Assembly: GCA_021405325.1 (NCBI GenBank)
Contig: QWII01000049.1
Coordinates: forward strand, 45,245-109,244
Length of the DNA stretch: 64,000 nucleotides
Source of the DNA: Caldilinea sp. CFX5
GTDB taxonomy: Bacteria; Chloroflexota; Anaerolineae; Caldilineales; Caldilineaceae
Direction: 5' to 3'
The notes below the pieces were generated by a model, which did not search any database, was not told the DNA's origin, and saw only the letters and a list, made by a program, of their open reading frames with translations. This document shows positions 61,792-64,000 of this stretch, in pieces. Numbering within the stretch: position 1 is the stretch's first letter; each line of letters opens with the position of its first letter. The translations under genes were made by a program, and so were the position numbers.

Positions 61792-62551
61792 CCTCTGCTC
61801 CTATTGTATGATTTTCCGCAGCGTGCTGTTCAACGTCGCCGCGATATTGCAGCCATGACATCACCAGACCGCACAGCGCCGCCCACACCGCCCCGGCGGT
61901 CCAGCCGGCCAGCACATCGGTCGGCCAGTGGACGCCCAAATAGACCCGGCTGACGCCTACCAGGCCGGTGATCAGCAACGCCAGCGTCATAATATAAAGC
62001 CGCAAACGGCGCCGCCGTTGTAAACGCGCCATGAGCGCGGCCAGGGTGAGGTAGGTCGCCGCCGCCGACATGGAGTGGCCGCTGGGGAAACTGGTCGAGT
62101 AGACATGCATACCGTGGGGGACAAGGTCGGGGCGGGGTCGGCCAAAGCTCTCTTTCAGCAATTGGCTCAACAACACGCCGCCGACAACCGCCAATGTGAC
62201 CAGCACGGCAGCCCGGTAGCGGCGCTGGATGACCAGATAGCCGACAACGCTGATGGTGAGCAGCAGCAAGATGGCGCCGCCCCCCAGTGCCGTAATATCG
62301 CGCATGGCCTCTTCCACCCAAAGGGGGCCAAGCGGGTCGGTAGGATCAGTCGGGTTGCGGAGCGCCAGCAAGATTCGTTGATCGATGGCGGCCGTGGCGC
62401 CTTCGTTCACTTCGTCGGCTAGTTCAATGAAAAGCCAGACGCCGCCGATTACCAGTGCAATGGCGAGTAAAATAAACAAATCGGCCCGTTTGAGCCGCTG
62501 CCAAAGCCCGTTTGAGTGTTCTTTCATTGCGCCTGACCAACTGCGCGCCAT
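61769..62551 (-). CDS. PAP2-family membrane phosphatase
   Basis: A lipid phosphatase-like protein of 260 residues (252 if ATG 62527 is used). The three motifs are KESFGRPRP, FPSGHSMSAAATY and SRVYLGVHWPTDVLAG, with catalytic His in the last two. About six membrane helices are predicted. The C-terminal tail is acidic and His-rich (EQHAAENHTIGAEDEDHD). It would dephosphorylate phosphatidate, undecaprenyl diphosphate or a similar lipid. It is upstream of and overlaps the aldo-keto reductase gene. Confidence 0.9.
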   Translation of the reverse strand: MARSWSGAMKEHSNGLWQRLKRADLFILLAIALVIGGVWLFIELADEVNEGATAAIDQRILLALRNPTDPTDPLGPLWVEEAMRDITALGGGAILLLLTISVVGYLVIQRRYRAAVLVTLAVVGGVLLSQLLKESFGRPRPDLVPHGMHVYSTSFPSGHSMSAAATYLTLAALMARLQRRRRLRLYIMTLALLITGLVGVSRVYLGVHWPTDVLAGWTAGAVWAALCGLVMSWLQYRGDVEQHAAENHTIGAEDEDHDSG

Positions 62552-62657
62552 TTGAGCATCCTTCTGCCAGAGAACCGCCCGACAGCTATAGAATACTCAA
62601 AACTGCCCTATTTGACAAACAGGAAGATGATAGCTTGGAAGTGGGCGTTGGTTCGGT

Positions 62658-62700
62658 GGATGGTTCGGTGGTTGAGCCTGTCGAAACCACCGAACCATCC
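62658..62700. repeat. REP-like palindrome with GAGCCTGTCGA loop
   Basis: Perfect 16-bp arms (62658-62673 GGATGGTTCGGTGGTT; 62685-62700) enclose GAGCCTGTCGA. It is related to the element at 41093-41157 through the loop and the GGTGG stem core. It ends three bases before the SRPBCC stop codon. Confidence 0.75.
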
Positions 62701-62703
62701 ATC

Positions 62704-63732
62704 TTATTGCGTGCCGGCCGTTTCGGTGGCGTTCTCCGGTTTTTCAATGTAGCGTTTGAAGTTATAGAGATCTTCTTGCAACTTGCCTTCCGGGTCGGCG
62801 AAGAGGCTGGCAACCAGATCGCCCACCACGCCGCCCGGTGGGATGTAGCGCAACATCACCGTGACTTCCACTTCATCGTTGGGGAGTTCGTTAAAGGTCA
62901 CCTGGCCGCTGGTCTTGATGTCGCCGTTGGTGCTGCTCCAGGCTACCCGTTTGTTCTCTTCCAGGCGGGTGGTCTCGGCATCCCATTCAATGCGGCTGTT
63001 GAGCGGTCCTTCCATCACCCAGTGGCTGGTGCGGTCGCCGGTTTTGGTGACGGTGCAGATGTGCTGCATGAAGTTGGGGAAGTTCTCAAAGTTGGCCCAC
63101 GCCTGGTAGACCGCGTCAATGGGCGCCTTGACAATAATGTTTTTGGTCGTCATCGGGCGGTTGCTATCGAGGGTGGTTGTCCCGATGCGACCGGCGTAGG
63201 ACGCACTGCTGCGCCGGCGCGGCTGCCCCCTACCGGGGATCAGCCATTGGCCGGTCAACGCATAGTAGACCAGACCGGCGCCCACCGTCATCAGCGTCAG
63301 GCTGCCCAAAGAGCGGCGCACCCCCCAGAGCGCCAGAAAGCCGCCGCCAACCAGCGCCGACCACCGTTTGAGTTCTTCACGGCTGCGTTCGTCGTTCATG
63401 GCGTTGTGCAAGCCGGTGCGCAAGGCATCGGCCGAACCACTCAGTTGATTGCGATTGAGCAGGGATTGTAAACCATCCTCCAGCCGATTGCGCACATTCC
63501 CCCACTGTTCCTGCAACAGCTCGACACTGGGCGCATTGTCGGGGTGTTGGGCCGGCCGCCCCGTGGTGGCCGTCTCCGCCTCGTTCATCCAGAGTTGTTC
63601 TTCCCAGCCTGGGCTGTTTTGTTCATCGGCGGTTGTAGGCTGCGCCTGTTGACCTGCTTGTTCACCCGCTTTGCCACCTTTGTTAGCGCGTGGCTTGCGT
63701 TTGCCCGTTTCGTACATCACTTCTTGTGTCAT
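62704..63732 (-). CDS. SRPBCC (polyketide cyclase-like) membrane-associated protein
   Basis: A 342-residue protein. The first 115 residues are hydrophilic and low in complexity. Two short hydrophobic helices (about 127-160, ALVGGGFLALWGVRRSLGSLTLMTVGAGLVYYALTG) follow. The C-terminal SRPBCC domain (about 195-330) reads KNIIVKAPIDAVYQAWANFENFPNFMQHICTV...VTVMLRYIPPGGVVGDLVA. This cyclase/dehydrase-type fold binds hydrophobic ligands. GAGGAG precedes the ATG. Function unknown. Confidence 0.85.
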   Translation of the reverse strand: MTQEVMYETGKRKPRANKGGKAGEQAGQQAQPTTADEQNSPGWEEQLWMNEAETATTGRPAQHPDNAPSVELLQEQWGNVRNRLEDGLQSLLNRNQLSGSADALRTGLHNAMNDERSREELKRWSALVGGGFLALWGVRRSLGSLTLMTVGAGLVYYALTGQWLIPGRGQPRRRSSASYAGRIGTTTLDSNRPMTTKNIIVKAPIDAVYQAWANFENFPNFMQHICTVTKTGDRTSHWVMEGPLNSRIEWDAETTRLEENKRVAWSSTNGDIKTSGQVTFNELPNDEVEVTVMLRYIPPGGVVGDLVASLFADPEGKLQEDLYNFKRYIEKPENATETAGTQ

Positions 63733-63859
63733 GATCTTCTCCTCGCTCTTTTGCTTGCTCTGTTTCTGTTTATGATGATGGTGCTGTTTGTCTGCCGTTC
63801 GGACGCAATCTAGTCGCAGTAAACCTAATCATATCTTATAAAGGCTATAAATTTTTCGC

Positions 63860-64000
63860 ATGGTCGAGATACAGAGAAAAGGTACAGAGAAAGGCACACT
63901 TTTGAATAAACAGGCAGAATTGAATAAACAGGCAGAATTGAATAAACAGGCAGAATTGAATAAACAGGCAGAATTGAATAAACAGGCAGAATTGAATAAA
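63860..64000 (+). CDS. possible protein with LNKQAE hexapeptide repeats, cut by window end
   Basis: An ATG at 63860 opens a frame MVEIQRKGTEKGTLLNKQAE that stays open through the 18-bp tandem repeat to the window edge, reading LNKQAE over and over. At least 47 codons are present. The predicted chain is helical and charged. TATAAA eight bases upstream could be a -10 box and there is no ribosome site, so translation is uncertain; the repeat could equally be noncoding. Confidence 0.35.
   Translation, partial: MVEIQRKGTEKGTLLNKQAELNKQAELNKQAELNKQAELNKQAELNK
63902..64000. repeat. 18-bp perfect tandem repeat
   Basis: The unit TTGAATAAACAGGCAGAA is repeated five times without change from 63902 to 63991 and begins a sixth time at the window end, so the true array is longer. 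There are no spacers, so it is not CRISPR. The unit length is a multiple of three and contains no stop in the frame from 63860. Confidence 0.9.

Noticed and set aside
62512..63471. A 319-codon frame antisense to the SRPBCC gene
   Set aside because: The minus-strand frame has a ribosome site and a coherent SRPBCC domain; the plus-strand product is a compositional shadow.
63902..64000. CRISPR array
   Set aside because: The 18-bp units are directly contiguous with no spacers and no cas gene is in the window.

Overview
The window reads as chromosome of a Chloroflexota-like bacterium (Anaerolineae/Caldilinea type). The basis is circumstantial: GC-rich coding sequence, many small toxin-antitoxin pairs, exported proteins ending in a Tyr-Leu-Pro type tail, and long unique palindromes between genes. 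No rRNA or ribosomal protein gene is present to settle the phylum.

Region 1 (1-11.5 kb): the tail of a membrane sensor kinase; a nucleotidyltransferase with a stunted partner; an AbrB-PIN toxin-antitoxin pair behind a perfect 43-bp palindrome; an ALDH7-type dehydrogenase with a MOSC protein; an HNH gene pair; and a SNF2 helicase and SWIM zinc-finger protein separated by a DUF433/DUF5615 (VapBC45-like) module with its own promoter and operator.

Region 2 (11.7-17.4 kb): a sigma-factor-like gene with an apparently leaderless promoter, two exported serine proteases and a membrane protein that resembles an anti-sigma factor. The two proteases and the membrane protein share a 28-nt promoter-like motif with invariant spacing, so this looks like a small self-contained regulon.

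Region 3 (17.4-31.1 kb): a GH4 glycosidase and SDR pair, recF, a 1050-residue SF1 helicase with a RelE-like N-terminus, and a selenocysteine locus. selD carries an in-frame TGA at codon 16 and tRNA-Sec lies 5.2 kb away. Between them sit an exported SdrD-like protein, an ATP-grasp enzyme, an esterase and a cytoplasmic subtilase with a CBM48-like tail.

Region 4 (31.1-41 kb): a defence-like island interleaved with a peptide transporter. It holds an Rpn nuclease, an overlapping AAA ATPase-PIN gene pair and a Septu-like ptuAB pair placed between the substrate-binding protein and the permease genes. A truncated permease copy lies at the left edge.

Region 5 (41-57 kb): a catabolic cluster with a sarcosine-oxidase-like flavoenzyme, two hydantoinase A/B sets, a CocE hydrolase, a D-aminoacylase-like amidohydrolase and an aspartoacylase-like enzyme. 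With the transporter it suggests uptake and hydrolysis of hydantoin-like, N-methyl or N-acyl amino compounds.

Region 6 (57-64 kb): a frameshifted class A beta-lactamase-like gene, a Gfo/Idh/MocA oxidoreductase, a broken MgtC-like gene, TspO, an aldo-keto reductase, PAP2 phosphatase and SRPBCC genes, and an 18-bp tandem repeat running off the end. About 18 long inverted repeats punctuate the window, several of them overlapping stop codons.
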